From positions 496,001 through 560,000 of the forward strand of contig BLSF01000016.1 of NCBI GenBank assembly GCA_012862575.1: a stretch of 64,000 nt of DNA, read 5' to 3'. Positions within the stretch are counted from its first letter, which is position 1, and every line of letters begins with the position of its first letter. Position numbers and translations under genes: made by a program. Positions 51,627 to 61,046 of the stretch are shown here, one piece after another. Source of the DNA: Parietichytrium sp. I65-24A. Taxonomy: Eukaryota; Sar; Bigyra; Thraustochytrida; Thraustochytriidae. A model generated the notes under the pieces. That model was not told the origin of the DNA. It made no database searches and saw nothing but the letters and a program-made list of their open reading frames with translations.

Positions 51627-51809
51627 ACATTGACGGTGAATAATTCAAGCATTAACTAGGATACATTACTCTCAAACAGAATCAATGATAGTACGACACT
51701 AGCACATCTAGTACCGATTCCCACGGCGGTAACCTTGTGCCAGCATAGTAGAGCTTAGTATTGTAAGTTGGAGGACTGTACTGACAATTAAGTGTTTCGT
51801 TTCCAGACG

Positions 51810-52040
51810 ATGGACTGCCGGTACAACCCGTTTTGGAAAGTGGACACAGCATCGCCCAAAGTAACGCTAATGGTTGCTGAGAATCTCAAGAAGAAAATGG
51901 GCGAGGGCGAGGTGAAATCAGATCTCGCAAAGGAAAGTTGCAGCCAAGGCTGCTTGGAATCGAACACATGCCGAGGAGGACGAAACGGACGTCCACCGTT
52001 CCATGGCCAACTCATAGACCTTTTTCACACTTTGATATAG
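51810..52040 (+). CDS. Small unknown ORF, 76 aa
   Basis: ATG-started (MDCRYNPFWKVDTASPK), charged middle, Cys-rich part CSQGCLESNTC. It is preceded by TTTCCAG, which looks like a splice acceptor, so it may be a 3' exon. Confidence 0.2.
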   Translation: MDCRYNPFWKVDTASPKVTLMVAENLKKKMGEGEVKSDLAKESCSQGCLESNTCRGGRNGRPPFHGQLIDLFHTLI

Positions 52041-52341
52041 CTTGCCGTCGTCGCAGTGAAAGATCGAGCAAGCGCGTGTAGGGGGATCAACGTGAATAGA
52101 CTTGAAGGCCTGAGAAGAGAAGGAAGAGCAAAAGACCCCAAAAAACTCACCACCCAGAGCTTTCGTGCAAACACCAAAAGCCTGACAAAGACTCACGCAC
52201 ACACCCCGCAGGCATTCACATACATCGCTCTAACAGAAGAATTCGCATCTCAAGTCCGAGACTAGAAAAGACAAATCAAAGCCCGATAACAGGTGTGCCG
52301 TTTCCTTAAGTCTTGGGCAGACCTCAATCTCCCGCAAGGAG

Positions 52342-52349
52342 TATATAAA
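52342..52349 (+). promoter_or_regulatory. TATA box of the gene at 52423
   Basis: TATATAAA, about 75 bp upstream of the ATG, the expected place for a core promoter with a leader of about 45-50 nt. The clearest TATA match noticed near a start in this window. Confidence 0.6.
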
Positions 52350-52422
52350 AAGTCAGTCGGTCACAACAACTCCATCATCTTGGCTCGCTCGGAGCCGAAT
52401 TTGACAAGCAAGGTTTCAAACG

Positions 52423-53190
52423 ATGATGCTTCCATCATGTAACCTGGCGCTCGTGGAGAACTCCAGTTGGAACATCGAGCCGCGGCTGAGCATGAGCATG
52501 CCGACTGTTATAAAGGAGGAGAGTCGGTCGACGGAAGTGCAGCATGCATTCGATGAAGACTTGCTCGATTGGCTCGCAGATGTGAACTGGGGCGGGGCAC
52601 AAGAGCATGCAGCCTTAGAGCAGCACGAGGAACAGCACAAATGCGAATTGCAGCAGGTACACAGCCACGGGCGGCTTGCACAACCGGCACAGCTCCAGAA
52701 CCACAGCTCGTCGGCGGACGAGTGGAGTAGGTACACCTTGACACATTGCCCAACTGAAAAGACCTCGCTCGAGATATTCATGAAGTACGTCGTGTACTCG
52801 CCGTTTGACAGGACCGTTGACGCATCGGGCATTTTAAGCAGAGCTTGCTTTGAAACATGGCTTGGCTCCAGAAGAATTCCTCCTCAGCTCCCTGAGCAGG
52901 CCTTTCGGAAAGCGGTCATCGCTCACCTTAGCTGCACGAACGATGGCACGGTTCCATTCCCCGCGGAGGTGGAGAGTCATCTCTTAAAAATCGTTCGCCA
53001 AAACCGAGTCTGGCCTTGCTTTGAAGGCCGCACCCATAGACACACTGGAAAACTCATCAAGATAGGGCTCAAAGGATGCGCGATTCGCGGGTATCACGAG
53101 CGGATTGGCAGAAGCTTGAAGCGAACAGCACCGGCAGACCCGCTCGAGATCCTGCCGGTTCCAGCGAAACGCAGCCATCTGATGAGATAG
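52423..53190 (+). CDS. Unknown protein, possible transcriptional regulator
   Basis: A 255 aa ORF with two adjacent ATG codons and a good TATA box upstream. The N-terminal third is acidic with an amphipathic stretch DEDLLDWLADVNW (about 44-56), the look of an activation domain, and a VIKEE motif (about 29-33) that fits the SUMO consensus. The middle is Gln/His/Ser-rich. The C-terminal part (about 115-255) is globular and basic, with FMKYVVYSPFDRTVD, RACFETWLGSRRIPPQLPE, GCAIRGYHERIGRSLKR and PAKRSHLMR at the end. I do not recognise a DNA-binding fold, so the regulator role is only inference from composition. Confidence 0.6.
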   Translation: MMLPSCNLALVENSSWNIEPRLSMSMPTVIKEESRSTEVQHAFDEDLLDWLADVNWGGAQEHAALEQHEEQHKCELQQVHSHGRLAQPAQLQNHSSSADEWSRYTLTHCPTEKTSLEIFMKYVVYSPFDRTVDASGILSRACFETWLGSRRIPPQLPEQAFRKAVIAHLSCTNDGTVPFPAEVESHLLKIVRQNRVWPCFEGRTHRHTGKLIKIGLKGCAIRGYHERIGRSLKRTAPADPLEILPVPAKRSHLMR

Positions 53191-54980
53191 CTTTCATTCA
53201 TAGTTCAGTATTTAGGTCGGCAGGCATGGTATGTGGTACTCGAGTATCGAAATCAGTATATTGGTATCGGTGTGGTTGTCGTCAGCACCGCTTTTCCTTC
53301 TCGGCTAGATTTATTCTTTTTCCGTAAATTGATTGTACAAAACTTTCTCTGTGCCTTTGATGTTCGCGTTCAATGTTCCCGTTCGAAGCTCGCGACTCTT
53401 GAGATCAAGCGAACAAGTAGGATTCGAGCGGCTCGCCAGTCGGTCGAGATTTTGCCCAACTCTCCAACTCAGCCACAATCTTAGAGAGCGGCTGACATAA
53501 GAGTTGCTGCCAAGAATGAATTCTGGGTCGCTTGGCACAAAAACCCACTTGCCTCTTCGCCAGCGCCGCCAGTGCCGCCACCTTCGACTCTTTGCAGTCT
53601 GCCACCACAGCCTGAGCATCCATTCCCACCACACGTTTGTGCTTGACAGTAAACAACATGCTATGTCGTACTCAATCACACTTGCCAACACTAGCTTTTG
53701 TTACCTGTCCCCGAATGCTAGACGATCTTCTTCTTTTCACTTGGCGCACACCTTGTCCATCTTCCATCTTCCATCTTCCGTCTTCCATCTTCCAACTCTT
53801 GTCACAGCGCGAGAGCGAGACCAATGTTGCAACAGGATGCAACAGCTGCTGCCGCATCGTGATGCTGCCAAATCGACTGGCTCGGGCGCTCTCTCTTGGG
53901 AAGCTCGCACTGTTGTGAGTCCATCGCTAAGCTTACGCATTCGGCTCTTTCCGCCAACTTGCGATTCGCATTGCGATTTGCTTGCATTTACAACTTACAA
54001 ATATTGTGGCTCAGACTGCAGAGACTGCAGAGAATCGAAGATGATCTGGCTCTCAGTCTTTCTCGGTCTTTGAGTCGCGATCTTTGACTGTGACGTCGAG
54101 TCTTCGAGTTGATTGAAAGTGGAAGAGACGCCACGATTGCCACGATGCTCCCAAAGTAAGCAGTCCGTTCCAAGTACAATAACTAACTGTGAATGAAGCT
54201 CAACTCAACTCGACAGTGGATGACGAAGGACCGAATTAGCTTCTTTGAGACAGATAAGTAATTCCAAAAAATATAAATGCTCTTTTTCTGACAGCGATTT
54301 TTGTGAAATTTGATTAGTTTCAAGAATGATATTTGGTGGCACCAACTTACTCTAAACCCTAACGGTGAATACCTCAGACCACCCTTCCTCCTTTCCTGCA
54401 CTAACTTACATAGCTTACTGAGTACCCTCTCTACACACTACACACCTTCACTACGCGTAACCATATCAAGCGTCTAAGACCACTTCCCCTTTTGGTCTAC
54501 TTCTACAAAAGGCTCTACGAAAAAGTCACTGTGCACATTGGTAACCATCCCTTAAACACTCTTAAGACCATAGTCCAGGTGTTATAGGTCTGGTATGAGA
54601 CAAGTTAGGGAGCGCGCCGTAAGGCTCAGTAAGGTCGATGAAGGTACTAAGTAAACGCTGTGACAGTGCTAGGGCGGCTGTACGTGCAAGGAATAGAAGT
54701 TTCGTTAAGACGGAATGGAGAGAAAAGTGAAAATTGGAAGACAGAATAGACAGAATACAGAATAGACAGAGTGACTTTCAAGTTATAGTTGGAAAGTTAT
54801 GTGCAAAGACACCCAAAAGCAAACTAAAGCAGCGCTTTAGAAGCAGTGCAGCAGTCTCGTTTTGTTTTGTACATGCAGAGTCGAAGGAGCGCGTGAGGAA
54901 AGCGGTAGATTGCGAGGCTTGCGGGGCGTGGGCTTGGCGTCGCAGTTTGAAGGCTTGGAGGCTTAGAGATTTGGTCGGAA
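53191..54980. other. Spacer, 1.8 kb
   Basis: Holds a CCATCTT tandem repeat and no convincing gene. ORFs at 53504-54073 overlap the repeat. Confidence 0.5.
53757..53795. repeat. CCATCTT tandem repeat
   Basis: About five and a half 7-mer units with one variant. Confidence 0.9.
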
Positions 54981-55571
54981 ATGGGGGACAATAAAGAGCC
55001 GCAAGCAGCGGACGTGGAGAATGCAGCAGCGCAGCAACACGTGGCAGCGCAGGCAGCTGGGGGAAATTCGTCGACCGTGGTAGTCGTGAACGTGCAGAAT
55101 CTCCCCTTCAAAGACATGCTGCAACCGAAGGACGCGGACCATGTGCGGAGTGCGGTGAGGATGACAGTGTTTGTGAGAATTGGACAGGGATTTCTCTCAA
55201 TACTGACGGTCGCCTTCGTCGCAACGCTTGCTGGTTTCTACTTGTCGCGGTTGCCCGCTTTTGGCTGGAACATATTGGTGGCAATTGTCATGCTTCTTTA
55301 TTGTGGTGTAACCGCGTTTCTGGGATTCCAGGTGCACAAGGGCACGGGCGACGTGAAGCTCTTTGCTAAAGTGAACTTTATTGGCGGGCTGGTCGCCTCA
55401 TATGCTCTTCTTTCTGCTTTTTCAGCGGGGGCGAGCATGCAACCAGCTAGTATCTCTGGCGTATTAACCCTGGGCATGGTAACCCAATTCTTCACCTTTC
55501 TCCTCGAATTGTGTTGCCTCCCTTTCGCCAAAGCCATTTATGACCACTCTGATCTGATTGTAGTTGTGTAA
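54981..55571 (+). CDS. Four-helix membrane protein A
   Basis: A 196 aa protein with a hydrophilic Ala/Gln-rich N-terminus (MGDNKEPQAADVEN), then four hydrophobic segments near 68-86 (GFLSILTVAFVATLAGFYL), 94-114, 126-148 and 156-182. The layout recalls MARVEL/CASP-like or tetraspan proteins, but no signature was found. A short tail follows (YDHSDLIVVV). The neighbour on the opposite strand has the same layout and a similar N-terminus, MGDDNK. The start is the first ATG. Confidence 0.75.
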   Translation: MGDNKEPQAADVENAAAQQHVAAQAAGGNSSTVVVVNVQNLPFKDMLQPKDADHVRSAVRMTVFVRIGQGFLSILTVAFVATLAGFYLSRLPAFGWNILVAIVMLLYCGVTAFLGFQVHKGTGDVKLFAKVNFIGGLVASYALLSAFSAGASMQPASISGVLTLGMVTQFFTFLLELCCLPFAKAIYDHSDLIVVV

Positions 55572-55779
55572 TTTAATGAACAGTGTTATCGTTTTCCAAA
55601 TCAGTTTTCACTTTTGTGAGATCAAGTTTCGTCCTACGCCGCCTCCTTTGTATGTATCGGCCTCAGAAAGTCACACAAGACAGATCGGGAAAGTTGACAA
55701 GGGAGGAAAATACAAAGCTATATTATTACTCATTCAAGTTTTTCGCACGCGCGCCACTAAACGAAAAGACAATGATCAA
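55572..55779. other. Convergent spacer, 208 bp
   Basis: The shortest spacer in the window, between the two membrane-protein genes; both 3' UTRs must overlap or be very short. Confidence 0.5.
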
Positions 55780-56445
55780 TCACACAGACGAGGAGCCCGG
55801 CTGGGCACCTGTCATAGCATTCGTCGCCTGCAGAATGTAGTGTTGATGCGTCCACACAACGAGGCTCAGGACCATGCCCAAGATGAACGAAAGCCATATT
55901 ATGCAGAAGAAAGCAATACTGGCCGACACCGTGGCAGTTGCGGAGCCTGCAGAAGAAGTGCCCGCAACGTAGTTCCCAAAAGCGCTCATCTGCATGGGAC
56001 TTGCCAGAGCCGCAGCAAAAGCACTTAGGGTGAGGAAAATCATGATTGCGTCCGTCGCGAAACTCATACGCACGATGGACACATTAATAGGTGTAATTCG
56101 ATAGTTTGGGTCCTTGAGGTAGAACATCGCCGCCCCATTCACAGTGGCATACAGACCCACCACGAAGGAAGTCATGATCATAAAGAGCGCTGTCGACTTT
56201 GCATGCTGGAGGAGCTGGTAGATAACCGTCGTGGAGGCCACTCCCCCAAGACCGTCGTTAATCCTGGTCAGAACGCCAATGCTGCACCCAAAGGAGATGA
56301 TCCCCAGCGCGAGCTGCATCATCCGCACCATCGCTAGCCTCCCAATCACCTTGCGCAGCTCGAGCATGTCATTCGGGAATATGAGCTTGCCGCACCCGCA
56401 GCCCTCCCGAAACCCCGAGCCTTCGCTCTTGTTATCGTCGCCCAT
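55780..56445 (-). CDS. Four-helix membrane protein B
   Basis: From the first ATG (56445) it is 221 aa. N-terminus MGDDNKSEGSG, a Cys/Gly knot GCGCGK, then four hydrophobic segments: about 41-60 (MMQLALGIISFGCSIGV), 78-103 (ALFMIMTSFVVGLYATVNGA), 120-146 and 168-195 (IAFFCIIWLSFILGMVLSLVVW). The frame continues 67 codons upstream as Asn runs from a GTT repeat but has no ATG there. The order of segments and the N-terminus resemble protein A, suggesting an old inverted tandem duplication. No family recognised. Confidence 0.7.
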   Translation of the reverse strand: MGDDNKSEGSGFREGCGCGKLIFPNDMLELRKVIGRLAMVRMMQLALGIISFGCSIGVLTRINDGLGGVASTTVIYQLLQHAKSTALFMIMTSFVVGLYATVNGAAMFYLKDPNYRITPINVSIVRMSFATDAIMIFLTLSAFAAALASPMQMSAFGNYVAGTSSAGSATATVSASIAFFCIIWLSFILGMVLSLVVWTHQHYILQATNAMTGAQPGSSSV

Positions 56446-56540
56446 CTTCGACTTTCCCAGTGCCTCACCACACTTCCTGCGGCGGCGCTTACTGAGAGGG
56501 ACCTTCCAATCGCTCCTGTCCTCGAGTACCTTTATGCATA

Positions 56541-56564
56541 CGTTGTTGTTGTTGTTGTTGATGA

Positions 56565-56595
<31 letters not shown>

Positions 56596-56617
56596 GTAGT
56601 TGTTGTTGTTGTTGTGT
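56541..56617. repeat. (GTT)n-rich microsatellite
   Basis: About 23 mostly GTT units with GAT and GTC interruptions, about 95 bp upstream of the membrane protein B start; in its leader it reads as AAC. Confidence 0.9.
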
Positions 56618-57129
56618 ATTGATTGAGCTTTTGGCACTTTCGGCACTTTTTCCTTTTCGTTACCAATTCGCTACCATAAACAGCAGCAAACTCTTACGCC
56701 GTCACTCTTACCGCACGTACCCACTTTTACATAAATATTCATACAGTTTGCTACAGTGTACAGGGTGATTAGTTGTTTCGCTAGAAATGTGGCCAGGACG
56801 GAAAGGGGCTACTGCTGGAGAGTAGATGATGATAGGACCTGGAGGAGCAAAGTGCACACGCGCGGTGGTGCTAGTGTGGATGATAATAGGGGGTTAAGAC
56901 CTGCACGAGAAATGGAAGGTCCTATAGAATTGCGTAGTGACCGCTTCCCCCTTTTCACTCTCTCCAAATTCTCAAGGAATTCAATGAAGGTTCCATTGTT
57001 CATTCGTTTTTTTGTTTAGTTTTTTACTTTGTTTTTTTCGTGAACAGAAAAGCATTCAATCGATTTGCTGTTCCAATTAGATTTTCGCTCGCAGTGAACT
57101 TGGCTAATCTGAGTCACAAAGATGAATTC

Positions 57130-57969
57130 ATGCATGAATGTATTCATAGATGGAAAGACAGATGGACTTGGGCCAGGTTCAATCGCACAAAGAAGAAACT
57201 TGAGGTGCCGGTTCTATTCTCTAATTCCTCGCCCTATTGCAATGCCGGGAAACCGAACTCAACTCGCACGGCACTGCGAATCCGCGCGGCCGTAGGGCCT
57301 ATCCAGTTATCTCCTTCGGGTTTCGCCCTTTTCGAGCGAATCCGCCTCTCAAAATCGGGACAGAGTTCTGTGTTCTCCTCGTTGCCAGCGAAAGTTCACA
57401 ACTGTAACTTGATCACCTTGCTACCGCGACATCAGCTTATATCAGCTTTGCGGAAAGAGAGGCTCCATCCGAGTTGGAGCGATGAGTCGTGCCATGAAAG
57501 AAGCCGTCTCAAGCAGCCTCATTTTCCTCGGCCAACTTTGAAGACAGTGACTCGGGAGACCTCGCTGGATCCTTTACGTACACCCGAGTTCGAGAGTAAA
57601 ATATCTCTTGCAGGATGCCCGCTTCGATTAAGGACAAAAGCTTTCCTGGCCAGCCGGCGAAAGACAGAGTGTAGCTGCGCAAATGCAATTCAGGAGCTAG
57701 ACTGGTTTCCCATTCAGCGAACATGTGGCTCTTTCCTTTCTGTCGGAGACAATCCTTCACAGCACATTTCGCAGACCGGCAAGAGAAGCGAAACACCCGT
57801 TGGACACTCCCTTGAAGGTCGGCCATGGCGTGGCGTCCAAAGATTCTTGGTGTCAGCTGGGCACGAAAGAGCTGGGAGAGCTGGGCGATCAGGGAACTTC
57901 ACATCCGGGTCTACCACACCTTTGCGCCGCTGGTGGTCGGACGTACACGAGCATTACCGCGAACGTTGA
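57130..57969 (+). CDS. Orphan open frame, 279 aa
   Basis: The frame is open from 57040 and has its first ATG at 57130 (MHECIHRWKDRWTWARF). About 310 codons without a stop is unlikely by chance at this base composition. The product is Arg/Ser-rich, slightly basic, with no domain, signal or membrane segment seen. Because a Kozak-like ATG frame of 105 aa lies opposite (57509-57826), either strand could be the real one. No family recognised. Confidence 0.35.
   Translation: MHECIHRWKDRWTWARFNRTKKKLEVPVLFSNSSPYCNAGKPNSTRTALRIRAAVGPIQLSPSGFALFERIRLSKSGQSSVFSSLPAKVHNCNLITLLPRHQLISALRKERLHPSWSDESCHERSRLKQPHFPRPTLKTVTRETSLDPLRTPEFESKISLAGCPLRLRTKAFLASRRKTECSCANAIQELDWFPIQRTCGSFLSVGDNPSQHISQTGKRSETPVGHSLEGRPWRGVQRFLVSAGHERAGRAGRSGNFTSGSTTPLRRWWSDVHEHYRER
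57509..57826 (-). CDS. Alternative ORF opposite the orphan frame, 105 aa
   Basis: Starts with an ATG in a strong Kozak-like context (CGCCATGG) at 57826. Includes SFAGWPGKLLSLIEAGILQEIFY-type hydrophobic sequence. It may be the real gene or the shadow of the plus-strand frame. Confidence 0.2.
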   Translation of the reverse strand: MADLQGSVQRVFRFSCRSAKCAVKDCLRQKGKSHMFAEWETSLAPELHLRSYTLSFAGWPGKLLSLIEAGILQEIFYSRTRVYVKDPARSPESLSSKLAEENEAA

Positions 57970-58772
57970 ACAAAGAGCTCATCTAGCCATTCCCAGTGCC
58001 GTTCCCTTTGCGCTATTCTTTGCGTTGCAATCATCGACGACTCGGAGTCAGGCCCATCGCCGGTCTTCTCGGACGGGAAGAACAGTTACTTTAGTAAGCA
58101 CGTGGATTCTACGATGACCTATCGATTTCATCTATCGATGGGTGCGATGATGGACGGCAGACTAAGAAAGACAAACGTGTGTGCGAGGAACAATGAAAAA
58201 CAAAGCCAAGCTCTGCGTTTGCCACTTTTGTTCGCCCAACACAGATGACGCATGACGCATGGCACGTGAGAAAAGACAACACCATCGCGAGATCGATCGT
58301 TTGGATCAAAGTTATTAAAGCTCATCATTATCGAGTGCGAGCCATGAGCCATGGGCAATGAGTTCGTCATCAGTGAACTGCTTCTGGAAGCGAGAAAAGG
58401 GCCGCCTTCAACGACTTCAACGTGCAAGGCCATAGCTTAAAATCAATCAAATCGGATGAGTGAAAAGAAGACTGCAACTGCAGCTCCGGTACTGAATAGC
58501 AGCACTTGGGCAGGGCCATTCGCTGTCAACTGTTCATTGATCTATTTCATTGATCTTGATCTTGATCATGATTCAAGAACGGAAGGAAAGTAAGCAAGAA
58601 AGAGCAAGCAAAGTCGAGCAGACACCAAACTCTCCAAGCCCGCGAAGAATTACACAAAAGTCAACAGGGCATCGCGCGGCCAAAGCAAAGACACAGCTAG
58701 ACAGGTGCGGACGGGACGAGAGGGGAAGAGAGGTGTAGGAGCTGGAAGTGGAGCTGAAAGGAGAAAGAAAGA

Positions 58773-60122
58773 ATGGCGCAAGGAGCCAAGAGCCAAGTGA
58801 CCGTGGAGAGTCCCCTGGAGCTTCCGTGTGGGATGACACTTCCCAACCGCTTTATGAAGGCCGCAATGACGGAAGGACTCGCGGACGAGTACAGCCGATC
58901 CACGCCAGAGCTATGCAAGCTGTATGAGACATGGGGAAAGGGCGGCTGTGGCTTGCTCCTGTCTGGAAATGTGATGGTGGATAGAAGGTACATGGAGCAG
59001 CCGGGGAACTTGGCCATCGACGGCAAGCAGTCAGAGGAGCAGCTCAGCCGCCTCCGTCTCTTAGCCAAGGCGGGAAAGATTGATGGATCAAGGTTTTTTC
59101 TGCAGCTCGGCCACGCCGGGCGCCAGTCAAATGCTTATGTGAACACCTCGCTTGTTGGGCCGAGTACAAAGGGTGTGAAGATGCCCGTTCCCGGCATGCC
59201 AGCGACCACATGCCGTGCGCTTACCCTGGAAGAGATTGCAGAGATCCAAGAGAGGTTCAGATACGCCGCGCAGATCTCCAAGGAAACCGGCTTTGATGGT
59301 ATCCAGATTCATGGAGCCCATGGGTACTTGGTATCGAGCTTCATGAACCCGAACGCCAATGACAGGACAGATCAGTACGGGGGATCCCTCGAGAATCGCG
59401 CGAGGTTTCTCTTGGAGATCATCCAAGCAATCAAGCCGCTCCAGGACTCTTCATTTGCGATAGCCGTCAAGATTAACAGCAGTGACATGCAGCACGGAGG
59501 CTTTACGAATGAAGAGTGCGAGCAAGTCATGGCTTGGCTGGACGAGGCAGGGGTCGATCTCGTCGAGATTTCCGGCGGAAACTACGAGAGCCCGCAGATG
59601 TTCTCCAAGTCGGGGACCACGGTTATCGACACTGAGAGGAAGAAGGCGTCTACTATCAAGCGCGAGGCCTTCTTTTTAGAATTTGCATCGCATGCACGGG
59701 AGCACCCGAAGAAGTTCAAGCTGTGCGTGACTGGAGGATTTCGCACAAAAAACGGTATGAACGAAGCGCTTCAAAGGAATGACTGCGACCTCATCGGCAT
59801 TGGGCGCCCGCTTTGCGTCCAGTTGGACGCGTGCAAGCAGCTCGTCGATGGTAAGATAAAGGAGCTGCCCCGAATCGAAGACAGGCGGTTGGGCTATCTG
59901 TTGCAGCTATTCTACCTGATAGATGCTGGAAAAACCATCGAGTTCCTAGCCCAGCAGACACAGTGCTACAGCAATCTTCGCAACGTTGCGAAAGGATTGC
60001 CGATGTCCGAGTACACAAGTGTCGGAAATGTCCTCCGCACGCACATGTGGGACCGGTCGAAAGCAATGGCTTTGATTGGTGTGGACGCTGAGGGAGCTTA
60101 TACCACGCGAAACAAAACATAG
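58773..60122 (+). CDS. Old-Yellow-Enzyme-type NADH:flavin oxidoreductase
   Basis: A 449 aa FMN-dependent (beta/alpha)8 barrel that reduces activated C=C bonds. Visible landmarks: LPNRFMKAAMTEG at the start of the barrel, QLGHAGRQS (about 111-119), the H-x-x-H substrate pair in IQIHGAHGYLVSSF (H180, H183), NDRTDQYGGSLENRARFLLEI, and phosphate-binding GGFRTKNGM and GIGRPLC near the end. The order and the HGAHGYL motif fit the YqjM / thermophilic-like class rather than classic yeast OYE. There is no C-terminal iron-sulphur or NAD(P)-binding domain as in 2,4-dienoyl-CoA reductase. About 70 extra residues follow the barrel, with no recognised domain. No targeting signal seen. A purine-rich leader precedes the ATG. 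Confidence 0.9.
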   Translation: MAQGAKSQVTVESPLELPCGMTLPNRFMKAAMTEGLADEYSRSTPELCKLYETWGKGGCGLLLSGNVMVDRRYMEQPGNLAIDGKQSEEQLSRLRLLAKAGKIDGSRFFLQLGHAGRQSNAYVNTSLVGPSTKGVKMPVPGMPATTCRALTLEEIAEIQERFRYAAQISKETGFDGIQIHGAHGYLVSSFMNPNANDRTDQYGGSLENRARFLLEIIQAIKPLQDSSFAIAVKINSSDMQHGGFTNEECEQVMAWLDEAGVDLVEISGGNYESPQMFSKSGTTVIDTERKKASTIKREAFFLEFASHAREHPKKFKLCVTGGFRTKNGMNEALQRNDCDLIGIGRPLCVQLDACKQLVDGKIKELPRIEDRRLGYLLQLFYLIDAGKTIEFLAQQTQCYSNLRNVAKGLPMSEYTSVGNVLRTHMWDRSKAMALIGVDAEGAYTTRNKT

Positions 60123-60206
60123 CGAAACCACTCGAAGACTTGCCGATTGTGTAAATGGAAAAAAGGTTCTCTCTTCTTTTATTGTGGGGTACAATTATAT
60201 TTCTTA

Positions 60207-60237
60207 AAATTCGCTTCAGGCAACTTGAAGCGAATTT
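60207..60237. other. Perfect 12 bp stem-loop, 86 bp after the stop codon
   Basis: AAATTCGCTTCA pairs with TGAAGCGAATTT across a 7-base loop. It should lie in the 3' UTR or just beyond the transcript end. Confidence 0.6.
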
Positions 60238-60260
60238 GTTGTTATGATTTTCAACCTAAA

Positions 60261-60280
60261 CGTACGTACACTTACGTACG
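60261..60280. other. Palindromic hairpin CGTACGTA / TACGTACG
   Basis: Eight-base arms, four-base loop (CACT), 23 bp after the larger stem-loop. Confidence 0.5.
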
Positions 60281-60509
60281 ACGACGCGCTGGCTCGAGGC
60301 CAAAAACCTGTTGGCACTGATAGCGCATATGCGAGAAAAGACTTTTTCCCTTTGCGGCACGAACGCAAGAAGCGAGAGGGGCCGATGTGGCGACGATGGC
60401 ACCGTCTGCGAGCATTCCTAGAACCTTCCAGCGGCTCCTCTACACATCTCTAAGCCTAACGATCGCAGGAAAAACAATTCTTCTCCATTTTCTAATTTCC
60501 ATATCTGTT

Positions 60510-60533
60510 TCCGTTCCCGTTCCCGTTCCCGTG
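60510..60533. repeat. (CGTTCC)n repeat
   Basis: About four 6-mer units. Confidence 0.85.
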
Positions 60534-60794
60534 CCACTCCTGGAACCTTCAAAAGGCTCAATGATCCTGACAGTGAACAAGTCGTGCTCGATCTTTTAGT
60601 TAACAAACAACGTCGGAAGCCCCGCCCACGCCACTCCAAAGCAAATTATTGCACATACTCACACACTCACTCTCACTCTTACTTGCGACTGTGACTGTGA
60701 CTGCACAATCAGTAAGCGAGTAAACTGAGTAAACGAGTAAACGACGCTCGCAGTTCATAAATGTTCATAAGCTAGCGAGCCAACCATCAGAGCC

Positions 60795-60834
60795 CTCAAT
60801 CAATCAATCAATCATAATCAATCAATCAATCAGT
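60795..60834. repeat. (CAAT)n microsatellite
   Basis: About nine CAAT units with one interruption, about 215 bp before the HisRS start. Confidence 0.9.
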
Positions 60835-61046
60835 CATTGAACACATTGAACAATCAGTGTTCTATGAAACTCCTGACGATGGAGTTGGATGCATAGAGCG
60901 AAAGAGCGCAAGAGCCCAAGAGCAGGCGTAGTCCTCGAACTTTGGAGACGTTCAAGAGACGTTCAAGTTGAGATTGTTTGTCCGCGAAGGCAAAGGCAAA
61001 AGTCGAAGGCAACGGTATAACGCAACGGGACAGGGAGAGTGGGCAA

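Larger units (their letters stand above)
47772..52422. other. 4.7 kb divergent spacer with small uncertain frames
   Basis: It holds a CT/CTGT microsatellite, a G-rich repeat, a GTTT microsatellite, and weak small frames at 50278-50499, 51369-51626 and 51810-52040. No tRNA recognised; a B-box-like GGTTCAACCCC at about 49397 lacks a folding T-arm. Confidence 0.45.
56446..58772. other. Divergent spacer, 2.3 kb, includes an orphan open frame
   Basis: Holds the GTT repeat, the long orphan frame at 57130-57969 with an opposite-strand ORF, and a GATC/TTGATC stretch near 58537-58570. Promoters of both neighbours lie here. Confidence 0.5.
60123..61046. other. Spacer oxidoreductase / HisRS, about 920 bp
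   Basis: Contains two hairpins close behind the oxidoreductase stop, a CGTTCC repeat, and CAAT repeats. No gene. Confidence 0.5.

Noticed and set aside
60978-61046. TTG-started 23-residue extension of HisRS as a mitochondrial isoform
   Set aside because: It starts at TTG just after a stop and is not an amphipathic basic helix with the usual Arg/Ser pattern. The ATG at 61047 is adequate.
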